NCBI RefSeq assembly: GCF_027942865.1
Contig: NC_134524.1
Coordinates: forward strand, 2,702,536 to 2,766,535
Length of the DNA stretch: 64,000 bases
Source of the DNA: Odontesthes bonariensis
Taxonomy: Eukaryota > Chordata > Actinopteri > Atheriniformes > Atherinopsidae
Direction of reading: 5' to 3'
Positions 44,161 to 55,158 of the stretch are shown piece after piece (within the stretch, counting starts at the first letter, position 1; every line of letters begins with the position of its first letter). The translations under genes were made by a program, and so were the position numbers. The notes under the pieces are model-generated. The model ran no database searches. It was not told where the DNA came from and was given only the letters and a program-made list of their open reading frames with translations.

Positions 44161-44472
44161 GGTTCAGCTCCTGGTTCAGCTCCTGGGTCTGCTCCTGGTT
44201 CAGCTCCTGGGTCTGCTCATGGTTCAGCTCCTGCTTCTGCTCCTGGTTCTGCTCCTGGTTCTGCTCCTGCTTCAGTTCCTGGTTCTGCTCCTGCTTCTGC
44301 TCCTGCTTCTGCTCCTGGTTCTGCTCCTGGTTCTGCTCCTGGTTCTGCTCCTGGTTCAGTTCCTGGTTCTGCTCCTGGTTCTGCTCCTGCTTCAGCTCCT
44401 GCTTCTGCTCCTGCTTCTGCTCCTGCTTCTGCTCCTGCTTCAGCTCCTGGTTCAGCTCCTGGTTCTGCTCCA
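44161..44472 (-). repeat. 12-bp minisatellite, 26 units
   Basis: Same unit family, enriched here in GAGCAGAAGCAG (Glu-Gln-Lys-Gln) variants not dominant in the other arrays. Includes two GAGCAGACCCAG units near 44188 and 44212. Confidence 0.95.
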
Positions 44473-45446
44473 TTCTGGTCCGACTGATGGACTCTGCAAC
44501 TGTTAGCACATACGATAAGATCCAGCTGTGGCGTGCAGCGTGTTAAACCACACCCACTTTTCTTCTTCTCTTGATAACCTTTCTGCAGTTTTTAACCATC
44601 CAGTCACATTCCATTAAGGCGTGACACGGCAGGCAAAAGCAGTGATTTTTCAGATGTGTTCTTTAGACCTGCTATAAAGAAAAGGTTGAAAACATAAATT
44701 AAAATGTTTATTTTATTACATTTTGTTTACTCGCGGCAGTACGTTTCGCCCGAATTGACCAAAAAGTTAGCATTCCAACGCGCCATGCCGAGCTTCGTCT
44801 ATTTACTGAAGTCTGTCATGACCGGTATCGTTGGAAAGCTCTGAGTCTCCTGCACAATGATATGTCACCCAAATAACGGCACTTCCTTTCTATCAGTAAC
44901 CAATCGTGGAAGTCTAAAGGCGGACTTACAGCTAATGACAAAATCTCATTTGCTGCTGCTCGTTTCTGCTAACGTGATTCGCTCAGACGCATCATGTGGT
45001 GGACTCTGACACTTCTGTGTTTAGCTTTCGCTGAATCTCCGAAAATGCCCCGTAACACCGCAACTTTCACAGAAGAGAAAGCAACAATTGAGCTTTGCAA
45101 GATGCAATAAAAGAAAATGACGGAGTTAGTGACGGTGCCTGTGCGACACAGCAGTGGCACCGTCATAAGTCAAACATGTTCCACGTCTCAATGAATTGAT
45201 ATGCCATCTTTTATTGGTTTGAGCTTGTATTCTTTATAATTATGATTATTTTATTCAATATTAGTATTACTAAGGGCCTGAGCATTTATTCTGTTTTTGA
45301 GCAAATACAAATACAGCACTTTTTAGTTCCTATGTCCACAATTGTGTAAACTGCTTAGTTAGGGCACGTTTTGGATACTACATAGGTATCTATACTGCCA
45401 TCTTGTGGTGTCAGAAGAGTCTAACACATTACGGTAAAAATCCAAA

Positions 45447-46623
45447 ATGGCGGTAAACACAAGGGAAGATGCCGGTGGCAGCTCCATGCACAAACGTCGA
45501 CCTGGTAAGAACTTTTAACACATTTTAAGACTTATTCTGATTTAGACATTGATAAAAGCATTGTACTTTTGTCGTGCCATTCACATTTGAAAAAAAATAT
45601 TTAAAAATAAGTAATTTCTTTGTTGCTAAACATGAAGTACACATATGTGTATTTATGGACTGAAGCTCCTCAAAACTAATGTTTACTATGTAATATAATA
45701 GTGAACATGCAAACATGTAAAATGAGAAAAAAGCTAACTCTGATGCAGCTAAAAACCTATACATCTTTCCAATTTAATAAATAACCATTGAATCACTGAA
45801 TGCATAACCAATACATCAGTTAGCTGGGTTGAAAATGTTGGTAAAATGTAAAAATGTGAACATGTAAATTAGCTTACAGCTAACTTTGGTGCAGCTAGAA
45901 ATCTGTAGGCCTAAATTGTCCAATTGAATAATAAATACATGTGCATAACTGCTTTCATACTTGATTATAATTGATATGTATTTGATTTTGTCATGTTTAT
46001 GTTTCCAGAGCGTTTTCTGTGCAAAGAGCATTGGAGCTTCTTGGGTTAATTTATGGAGACAACTCAGATTTGGACTTTGAAAATGATGATCCAATCCTGG
46101 ATGAGAATTACCAGCCATCACCACAGGAGCAAAGCAGCAGTGAGGACGAGGGGGACAGTAGTGAAGATGAGGCTCCCATTCCTGAACCCACTGACCACAG
46201 CAGAGGACGTAAACGTCTCCGTAGTGCAGATAACGGTTAGCCAAGATCCACTACACATTTGGTTGTTTTATGCAGTTAGGTCCAAAGAGCTGGAATTACA
46301 GAAAGCTTATGTACAACACTTGTTGACAGGTTCATGTTCAGGGACAGAGTCAGGTACAGGTTCCTCCCGCACACACAGACGACGCTGCCAAACTCAAGAG
46401 ATTGAGGCTGATAGCTCAGAAGATGACTTGGGAGAGTCAACACCAGAACCAGGCCAGACCGAAAAACAAGGAGAGACCAAACAAGGTCATTGTTATTGAT
46501 GCAACAATACACCTAAATTGCTTACATAACTTAGTGGAAATGAATGGTAATTGTAATATTTTGGTTGTGCAGGACGTGGGATGCGCTGGAAGGCTACTCC
46601 TCTGACGCCACACCTTGCACAGT
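45447..46623 (+). pseudogene. piggyBac transposase N-terminus, multi-exon (third copy)
   Basis: Exon 1 is complete (45447-45504, GTAAGA donor). The second exon starts at 46009 after TTTCCAG, but a one-base deletion in the T/C run at about 46014 (TTTTCTGT where the sister copy has one base more) shifts the frame immediately. The acidic exon then reads VQRALELLGLIYGDNSDLDF in another frame. The remaining exons match 10252-10545. Confidence 0.65.
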
Positions 46624-47402
46624 ATCAGCATCTGGATGTTTGTTGGTTGCTGTTTGTTTAAAAACTATGCATGTATGTGTTATTAGTACATGACAGGAAA
46701 AAAGGACTGGGTTCAAAGAACTTTAAACTTTAAACTTAAAATGCTTCTTTAAAGACCCACTAAGGTCACAGTTCAAAATATTTGTAGCTTTTTGATCAAA
46801 TTCAGAAAAAAAATGTAATAATAACTCTGTAGACCGACAGCCACTGTGTGCAATATCCCATAAATCTCACCTGAGTCAGTGGAACACCATCAACTTAAAT
46901 CATTTTACTACATTAAGACAATGATCCTGTTTGAGGAAAGGGTCCCAATATCATCCCAAAGACTGAGGTTCAGATTCTCTCCGTTTCTAAACCTGTTCTC
47001 ATTTCCAGAACCTTTTTATCATTTGCTCAGTCCTTGTTGGTTCGTGGATAACAGAAAATATTGGATATGTAAAGGAAAGTGAATAATGAAGCTTTCATGA
47101 GACACTTCTGAAGAGGACAGTCAGACTGTCTTTTAATGGGCTTCTGAGTGTAAATCTGAGAAATCACACACTGATACTGAGGAGAACTGGATTTCTACTG
47201 CTTCTGTGATACTTTCCTGGATCACCCACAAGTCTTTCTAATAATGCTATGACTCCTCTTCACACAACTTAAACTCTTCATGTCATTAAAGGATTTATAT
47301 TGAGCAGAATTAAGTCCCATTTTAACATCTAATCATGAAATATGGCATTTTGTGTACGTTAAACACATCAAATCACATGTTTTGGCTGCACACTTCTATC
47401 AA

Positions 47403-47725
47403 AAAGCCAAATGATGCTCAGATAAGTCTGGAAAGAACCATTCTACATTTGACATTGATCATCAAACTTTTTAAATCACAAAAGATTTCAGCAAAACTAC
47501 AGAAAGAAGTTAAGAAAACTGCAGCTTTAGTGGGAAATGTGACAGGATGGTCAAAAAGTGCCCCAAAAGGTTAGAAAAGAGGAAGAAAAGGGCCCAGAAG
47601 TATGTTTCACACACAGCTAAAAGGATAAAGCTCCATTTTATTTGGCCATCTGGCCGGCTTATTGAAATCTATAGCTGAGGTTGTGTTTCTGGGATGGTTT
47701 AGCGCTGTAACGGTTAGCATTAGCT
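47403..47725. repeat. Segment private to palindrome A' (both arms)
   Basis: About 325 bases starting AAGCCAAATGATGCTCAGAT. Its inverse occupies about 49255-49578. The arms of A run straight across the junction (about 11325 and 14570). No coding or terminal repeats recognised. Confidence 0.8.
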
Positions 47726-47940
47726 TTAGCGTTAGCAGGCCGGGCTAACTGTGAATAGCAGCCAGGTTATCTGAACTTTTTACTCTCTGCTGCATGTTCT
47801 GACTGCCCGTGTCCAGCAGCAGGAATCAAACCAATGACACAGAGCACTTTGAAGACATTTCTGCTAACGTCTGACCGCTAAATTCATTCTTTTCTGGACT
47901 CACCTGCAAGCAGCTTTCTGTTGCTATGCTACCAGATGTT

Positions 47941-47984
47941 CCGAGATGAGCCGAGATGAGCCGAGATGAGCCGAGATGAGCCGA
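47941..47984. repeat. 10-bp tandem repeat, four units
   Basis: Four copies of CCGAGATGAG at the inner edge of the left arm of A', where homology to the other arm stops (opposite edge 49046). Confidence 0.9.
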
Positions 47985-48405
47985 GGCTTCGCAGTGTGTG
48001 TCGGGTAATGGGCCGTTTCTCAATGTGCGTATTTGTCTGTAGTGATGTTTCCAACAGGGTCTTGACTCTGAAGCGCGTGTCCAGTAACTTCGGATGTATT
48101 TTGTGAAGCTCGTACCGAGGCGCGTGTCGATGACTATGTGGTGACGTCAGAGGCCTTTCGAACCGGCCGTACCATGTGACCGGTTTAGGAGGGGTTTTTT
48201 TTCAGTAAAATGTATTGTTGTATGTAAATGTACAAAAAGCATGGCATACAAAACATTGTACAGATATCTGTAGTGTTGAGCTGACTGTAGAAATATCAAC
48301 ATAATCAACATGTTATTCTGTGTGTGATTAAGTTGAAAAATGAAGAAATAATACATTATACATATAAGATAAAACACATTAGACAGAAACTATTTATCAG
48401 AAAAA

Positions 48406-48495
48406 AATATATACATATATATAGATTTTAATATATCTATATCTATCTATCTATTTATCTATCTATCTATATATCTATATATATATATATATATA

Positions 48496-48561
<66 letters not shown>

Positions 48562-48612
48562 TAGATAGATATATATATAGATATATATATATAAATATAG
48601 TATGTATATACA
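48406..48612. repeat. TA/TATC microsatellite complex
   Basis: Mixed TATC, TA and GATA arrays about 200 bases long in the spacer of A'. The rest of the spacer (47985-48405) has no recognised gene; from 48610 to 49045 it matches 13915-14360. Confidence 0.95.
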
Positions 48613-50026
48613 CACATTTCAAACAGAATAATTTTTGCTAGTTTTATGTACATTTATGTGCAGGAGTCCACACGCATATAGTCAAAGAGGTTATTGCTGC
48701 TCAGCACACAAAGCTGAAACTGAAGCTTCTCTTCAGAGTGAACCAAGGCCAAAATGATTCAACAAAACAAACTAGATCTTAAAGCTTTGGGGCTAGTGGT
48801 GCTCACGGTGTGGTACACACTATTTTGTAGGAAATATTTAATTTCTTCCTAAAAGCTCTCCATAGCTGCTGCCGATCACCGAAAGACCGAGAAAAAAACT
48901 CTCCTAGTTACGGTTACTATGGCTACTACAGCCAATCACAATGTACTCCTGTTCAAGCCCACAGCCATATACTGTGACGTAATCAGCAGGCGACGGAAGC
49001 CGAGTCGATTCGACCAAACAATGCGTTCTGCGCTTCGGAACATCTGGTAGCATAGCAACAGAAAGCTGCATGCAGGTGAGTCCAGAAAAGAATGAATTTA
49101 GCGGTCAGACGTTAGCAGAAATGTCTTCAAAGTGCTCTGTGTCATTGGTTTGATTCCTGCTGCTGGACACGGGCAGTCAGAACATGCAGCAGAGAGTAAA
49201 AAGTTCAGATAACCTGGCTGCTATTCACTGTTAGCCCGGCCTGCTAATGCTAACGCTAATGCTAACCGTTACAGCGCTAAACCATCCCAGAAACACAACC
49301 TCAGCTATAGATTTCAATAAGCCGGCCAGATGGCCAAATAAAATGGAGCTTTATCCTTTTAGCTGTGTGTGAAACATACTTCTGGGCCCTTTTCTTCCTC
49401 TTTTCTAACCTTTTGGGGCACTTTTTGACCATCCTGTCACATTTCCCAATAAAGCTGCAGTTTTCTTAACTTCTTTCTGTAGTTTTGCTGAAATCTTTTG
49501 TGATTTAAAAAGTTTGATGATCAATGTCAAATGTAGAATGGTTCTTTCCAGACTTATCTGAGCATCATTTGGCTTTTTGATAGAAGTGTGCAGCCAAAAC
49601 ATGTGATTTGATGTGTTTAACGTACACAATATGCCATATTTCATGATTAGATGTTAAAATGGGACTTAATTCTACTCAATATAAATCCTTTAATGACATG
49701 AAGAGTTTAAGTTGTGTGAAGAGGAGTCATAGCATTATTATAAAGACTTGTGGGTGATCCAGGAAAGTATCACAGGAGCAGTAGAAATCCAGTTCTCCTC
49801 AGTATCAGTGTGTGATTTCTCAGATTTACACTCAGAAGCCCATTAAAAGACAGTCTGACTGTCCTTTTCAGAAGTGTCTCATGAAAGCTTCATTATTCAC
49901 TTTCCTTTACATATCCAATATTTTCTGTTATCCACGAACCAACAAGGACTGAGCACATGATAAAAAGGTTCTGGAAATGAGAACAGGTTTAGAAACGGAG
50001 AGAATCTGAACCTCCGTCTTTGGGAT

Positions 50027-51260
50027 TAGGGCCCGACCGATATGGTTTTTTCAGGGCCGATACCGATAATTATGGAAATGGGAGGCCAATAACCGATATG
50101 TGCAACCGATAAATAGAAACATTATTCACGATAAATTAAGAATAGCATGCCCTGACACAAACTTTCATATCCATTAAGTCTTTTTTAATTGTAAAAATGA
50201 AAAGTGCAGGGAGCTGCCAGCAGCATTTGTAAAATAAAGCCAAACATAACTTATAAAATAATAATATAAATACATAATTATCAATAAAAAAATAAATCAC
50301 TCCCTGCTATGAGAATACTTGAATATATGCTATTTTTATATTAAGAAGTAATAGAAAATGAACTGACTGAGAACTGAAAAGCAAGTGTAGGGAGCTGCAG
50401 CATTTTTAAACAGCAAAATAAACATAAACATCCCTGTACAACTTTACAATGAACCATCTGAGTCGCGTCGCGTACGGCTTCATGAAGTTGTTCACCTAAC
50501 ACCATGGCTGTTAGCACAAGCCTGCTAGCTACTTGGTGGTGGTGTGACGGCCTGTCTGGCTACCCGTAACAAGATGTTACTCCAGATGTTTGAAACGCAT
50601 CGACTGGCCAAAACTTAATTCTATTAAAGTTAAGTAAGAGGGACATTACGACCAATCACCGCTGGTTCTGACGTGCTGGGTAACCAGTTGTTACGGAACA
50701 AGATAGGCTCTCACACCGGCAGGCTACCAAGTAGCTAGCAGGCTTGCGCTAACACATGGTTAGTCTCAGGAACAAACACAAACACGTTTTATTTGGTCTT
50801 CATTGACCATGGCTTTCAGTCCACCTTTCGTGTAGAACTACAGACACGTTCACGTTTCCATGTGGGGGTTTAAAAATGACTGTACACTATGCTGAGACTG
50901 CTTTATGGACAGCCGTTTCAGTGAGGAGTATTCGCCGTCATTCTGGCTATCCTTACGTGAGCTAAAGGTTTGCGTCGTTACACAGATCAAATGGACCTTT
51001 TTCACTAGTTGTATACACTAATAAAGACGTTGTGGTGCCGTGCTTTTGCAACGTTGGTGTGTTTGTGACTTATTGCAGGGGATAAGGCTTCGTATATGCT
51101 TACCTTGAAGGGAGTTTGTTCTCTCTGCTTCAAGTAGTACTGCCACCACCGCGGCCCAACTTGCGGATATAAACTTATCGGTGGAAATTTACGGAAAGTA
51201 TGGCCGATGCCGATATCCCCAAAATGCTAAATATCGCCCCGATATATCGGTGGGGCCTTA
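50027..51260. mobile_element. hAT transposon, 1234 bp, non-autonomous
   Basis: Ends TAGGGCCCGACCGATAT and, inverted, TAAGGCCCCACCGATAT. TTTGGGAT duplicated at 50019-50026 and 51261-51268; the uninserted site is in the arm at 10868 (inverted) and near 46955. No transposase coding. An internal inverted repeat pairs about 50508-50575 with about 50680-50755 (GCCTGCTAGCTACTTGG and its inverse), capable of a long hairpin. Confidence 0.92.
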
Positions 51261-51568
51261 TTTGGGATGATATTGGGACCCTTTCCTCAAACAGGATCAT
51301 TGTCTTAATGTAGTAAAATGATTTAAGTTGATGGTGTTCCACTGACTCAGATGAGATTTATGGGATATTGCACACAGTGGCTGTCGGTCTACAGAGTTAT
51401 TATTACATTTTTTTTCTGAATTTGATCAAAAAGCTACAAATATTTTGAACTGTGACCTTAGTGGGTCTTTAAAGAAGCATTTTAAAGTTCACAGGGATTT
51501 AAATAAAAAGCACAGTAATGAGTTTAATGGAATGTGACTGGATGGTTAAAAACTGTGCAGACCAGAAT

Positions 51569-52348
51569 GGAGCAGAACCAGGAGCAGAACCAGGAGCTGA
51601 ACCAGGAGCAGAACCAGGAACTGAACCAGGAGCTGAACCAGGAGCTGAACCAGGAGCAGAACCAGGAGCAGAACCAGGAGCTGAACCAGGAGCAGAACCA
51701 GGAACTGAACCAGGAGCTGAACCAGGAGCAGAACCAGGAGCAGAACCAGGAGCAGAACCAGGAGCAGAACCAGGAGCTGAACCAGGAGCAGAACCAGGAA
51801 CTGAACCAGGAGCTGAACCAGGAGCAGAACCAGGAGCAGAACCAGGAGCAGAACCAGGAGCTGAACCAGGAGCTGAACCCGGAGCTGAACCCGGAGCTGA
51901 ACCCGGAGCTGAAGCAGGAGCTGAAGCAGGAGCTGAAGCAGGAGCTGAAGCAGGAGCTGAACCCGGAGCTGAACCCGGAGCTGAACCCGGAGCAGAACCA
52001 GGAGCTGAACCAGGAGCTGAACCAGGAGCAGAACCAGGAGCAGAACCAGGAGCTGAACCAGGAGCTGAACCAGGAGCAGAACCAGGAGCAGATCCAGGAG
52101 CAGAACCAGGAGCTGAACCAGGAGCTGAACCTGGAGCAGAACCTGGGGCAGAACCAGGAGCTGAACCAGGAGCAGAACCAGGAGCTGAACCAGGAGCTGA
52201 ACCAGGAGCTGAACCAGGAGCTGAACCAGGAGCAGAACCAGGAGCAGAACCAGGAGCAGAACCAGGAGCTGAACCTGGAGCAGAACCTGGGGCAGAACCA
52301 GGAGCTGAACCAGGAGCTGAACCAGGAGCAGAACCAGGAGCAGAACCC
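51569..52348 (+). repeat. 12-bp minisatellite, 65 units
   Basis: Largest array, 780 bases, with higher-order structure: several mixed blocks recur (for instance around the GGAACTGAACC variant at 51617, 51707 and 51797, and the CTGGAGCAGAACCTGGGGCA variant at 52130 and 52274). It produces open frames of about 300 codons in four frames, all low complexity. Confidence 0.97.
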
Positions 52349-52626
52349 CTCCACCAGGAACAGAGCCGGCTCATCCTCTGGGTCCACCGGGCCACAGGTC
52401 AGTGTGGAGGAGGTTTTTATTTTATTTCTTATTTATTTGGTTAGGACTCTGCACATTAATCAACATATCAGCAAAGCATCCATGTAAATATGCCGGAGTT
52501 AGCACAGCTGGTAAATTTCATCCGTTGTCCTCAGGCAGGTATCATAAAAACATACAGACAATACACCATGACAAAAAACTAAAGAACAAACAAACAGAAA
52601 ATCTTTAGAAAGATTCACATCAAAGT

Positions 52627-53040
52627 TAAAGGGACAGTTTGCTTCTTCTGACATGAAGCTGTGTAACATCCCATATCAGCAACATCATTTCTGAACATCT
52701 TCTTCCCCCCTGCTGCGTCCTGTGAGCAGAGTTCCAGCCTCGTTTTGGTGTTGATGAAGGTAGTCCTGCTAGTTTGCTGGGGTCCCGAAAATAAAGCGTT
52801 TTGCTTCTCAAAACAATATGCGTTCCAAAGAGTAATACATTTGCATCACAAAACCCTCCCTCCAGAAAAATTTACAGCTCACATCGCTTGGCCCTATTTT
52901 CTCTCCCTTCGTATCACTGCCTGCTGTGTAAACCGTGCAGACCGAAGTGCAGCCCGAGCACTCCCCTGCTTCCGAGCAGCAAACACCGTAACAGCTGCGG
53001 CTATCGCTAGGTGGCTGTTAGCATTGATATGAAGGGAGGC
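52627..53040. other. Non-coding repeat-like sequence
   Basis: Begins at a TTAA with AGGGACAGTTTGCTTCTTCT, which looks like the end of another TTAA-specific fish element, but the matching right end is not found. It carries AGTTCCAGCCTCGTTTTGGTGT, a phrase I associate with dispersed teleost repeats. No coding domain. Confidence 0.4.
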
Positions 53041-54745
53041 AAAAGTAGTGAGGGATACTCCATCATACTTAGCTGCCTTCCCTCTAATTTTTCATGTGTC
53101 TGGACAAACACACCAGCTCCCTGAGCACACTGAGGAGCACTGTGAGCAGCATCAGATGTGCACGCTGTGGCCACACACCTGTATCACACCTGTTCAAAAC
53201 CCTGGATCATAGCCAGTTACATGGCTTATTAAAAGAATCAAATCACAGCAGCAATTTCCATTAGTTTACTTTTAATAAAAGCGATTTGGCCCACTTAAAA
53301 TGAAAAAGACAAAAATCTTGTTGTTCATGAGATGTGTAGTATGTTATCTGTTATATGTGAGAGTCATGCTCGCAGCCTGGTTTTGCAGAGTAGACCTTTC
53401 TCACTCGAAAAAGAAAAAATCTGACCCAGTTTCAGCGCTTGTTCTTTTGTTTGCACTCAGACAGCCATTCCATCCTAAAAGAACCGCATTTCTTGTTTAC
53501 TTTGGCTCGGTGAGTGGATGTGTCGCTGGCGCTGCCCGTTCGTTTCGCCACGATAAGGGGTTGCGTCTCACTGTTAGCTAGCTAACAGTGCACGGTGCGT
53601 ATGGGCAGGGCACATATGCAAGCACCATCAATGCTCTGATTGGCTGCATAGCGTAAGTAAGCCGTATCATTGGTAGAATTAATACGTTTATGGTGAATTT
53701 TATTTTATGCGCTGCATAGATGTTCTTGTGCGCTGAGAATGTGCGAGCAGCTCAGAGGGAACGTTGCTTAGCTGCCCAATCAAAGACGACACGCACCTTT
53801 CCAGGCTTGCGGGGATGAGTCACTGGGTGATGTGGGAGGTACCAGATCTTGCTATCGCTGCGGTCAAGTGACGAAGCTGAGACCTCTTCTGCATAACCTT
53901 TGTCGATGGTCGACTTCATCGCCTCCACATACTTCTCTTTCAGGTCTGCGTTCTTTCTTAGTCTGTGTTCCAGTAATCGTAGTCTGTGTTGCTAAGTTGA
54001 TGTTGTTTTGTAATGTCACGGTTTCCTTTTTGAAAGGGATGTCTAAGCTATAGTATGAGCCTTCTTTGGAGAATGAATTTTCCCACAGTTTAATGACTTT
54101 GTTGTCATTGATTGATAGATTGTTCTTGTCTGTGGGGTCATCAAGTTTCCAAAACCTTTCCACCTGAGTTTGCAGGCTATGATCGGGCTTGAGGAAGTAG
54201 GCCCTGGCCTTCCTTCTTTCCTTGCAATCAATTGGTCCATTTATGGCCCAGCCAAGCACCGTTCTGGTAGCATATGGGTCATTATCTCCTCCTACAGGAT
54301 ATTCTTCAGCTCTGAGAAGACGTGGTGCATCTTGTCCAATAACAAGGTGCACATCTTTGGAGTTGACACTGGGAATAGGGATGTCCGCTAAGTGATCCCA
54401 TCTGGCCGTCTCATCAGGTGTAGCTAGACGGATAAGTCCTATGTTTAACTTATTTAGTGTTCTCGCACCATTAAGCGTGTACATGCTGCCATCGTGCAGT
54501 GAGTCTATCTCAAGCTCCACACTTCCAGTAAATATTCCTTCTCGACTGCCTCCTACTGTATCAAGGTCTAACCTGGCAGGCTTGCCCTTAACTTTGAGTG
54601 TCTTGGTGAGTTCTTCCGACTCTAAACTGGTGTTGGCTCCTGGATCGAGTAATGCGTACGTGACAGAACTGATGCTGCTAGCCTTGCTTCTAACCACAAC
54701 AGGAACAATAGGTAAGCAAACCTTACCATTTCCTTCCACTGCCCT
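53041..54745 (-). pseudogene. BEL/Pao retrotransposon pol fragment
   Basis: Minus strand from about 54745: a retropepsin-like region with the active-site motif ALLDPGANTSL, then HLVIGQDAPRLLRAEEYPV and YATRTVLGWAINGP, then VERFWKLDD, the order seen between protease and RT in BEL/Pao pol. The frame shifts near 53870-53900, after which IWYLPHHPV and HPRKPGKVRVVFD open the reverse transcriptase. At 53767 it is split by a hAT element and continues across it with YDGVSL at 53068. The rest of RT, RNase H, integrase and LTRs are not found. Dead internal fragment of an old retroelement. Confidence 0.8.
53077..53767. mobile_element. hAT-type non-autonomous element in BEL/Pao
   Basis: About 691 bp between two copies of TTAGCTGC (53069-53076 and 53768-53775). 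Ends contain CTTCCCTCTAA and, inverted, GTTCCCTCTGA. The reading frame of the BEL/Pao RT resumes on the other side after removing one TTAGCTGC copy, which supports the boundaries. No coding of its own; a TTAGCTAGCTAA-type palindrome at 53574-53587 lies inside. Confidence 0.7.
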
Positions 54746-55158
54746 GTAGGCTAAAAAATATGCTTCTGACAGAAATTCTGAAAGTTAGCCGCCGCAGACT
54801 TTGTGTCTTTGTGGGCGAAATACTTGTTATAGACTAACTATTTTACTGGAGAACATTAATTGGATCCTTGCCAACGTGACAGGACCGTTTTTATTGGAAT
54901 TGTTTCTTTTCTTAGAATACTGTGAGGCTTTATAGGTGACTTTGACACTTTTTTTTTTGTTGCGACTGGTTTTACATGAGTGTTAACTGCGTCCACAGTT
55001 CTGATTGTATCCTGGATACATCATTGGAATCACAAGACCCTTAGCTTTCCAACAGTATATAACATATGTAGGTACATATAAAGGCGGGCTGAGGAAAACC
55101 CCGGATTTGCGCTGAAGTGTGCAACGTCCCGCCGGCGGGACATAAAAACGTTAAGGGG
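54746..55158. mobile_element. piggyBac-like element, right end
   Basis: The right edge reads, inward on the minus strand, CCCCTTAACGTTTTTATGTC followed by a perfect 16-bp palindrome GTCCCGCCGGCGGGAC (55126-55141), next to TTAA at 55159-55162. In B2 the same place reads through as CACTTAATAAATG (inverted, about 38755), so the TTAA is a genuine target. The left end is not identified, and the body is non-coding. Confidence 0.5.

Larger units (their letters stand above)
42306..47943 (+). repeat. Left arm of palindrome A'
   Basis: Direct copy of 7131-11764 with these differences: a 1353-bp piggyBac at 42527-43879, 26 minisatellite units, loss of about 530 bases corresponding to 8750-9285, the full first piggyBac exon, and an extra segment at 47403-47725 that is also present in the right arm of A' but in neither arm of A. 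The 44640-45440 and 46640-47400 stretches are arm sequence with no gene recognised. Confidence 0.9.
49046..52626 (-). repeat. Right arm of palindrome A'
   Basis: Inverse of the A/A' left arms. Contains a hAT insertion (50027-51260), the A'-private segment, and a large deletion: from about 51484 it jumps over the piggyBac N-terminus and TTAA-terminus region to the minisatellite at 51525. The arm ends at 52626 inside the LINE 3' end (52404-52626), at the same TTAA that the piggyBac at 42527 used in the opposite arm. Confidence 0.88.

Noticed and set aside
47941..47984. CRISPR-like or regulatory repeat array
   Set aside because: Direct 10-bp repeats without spacers in a eukaryotic genome; a simple tandem repeat.
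51499..52487. Overlapping low-complexity ORFs of about 290-317 codons on both strands
   Set aside because: They are generated by a 12-bp repeat whose length is a multiple of three. All open frames are simple repeats and array length is not conserved among copies.
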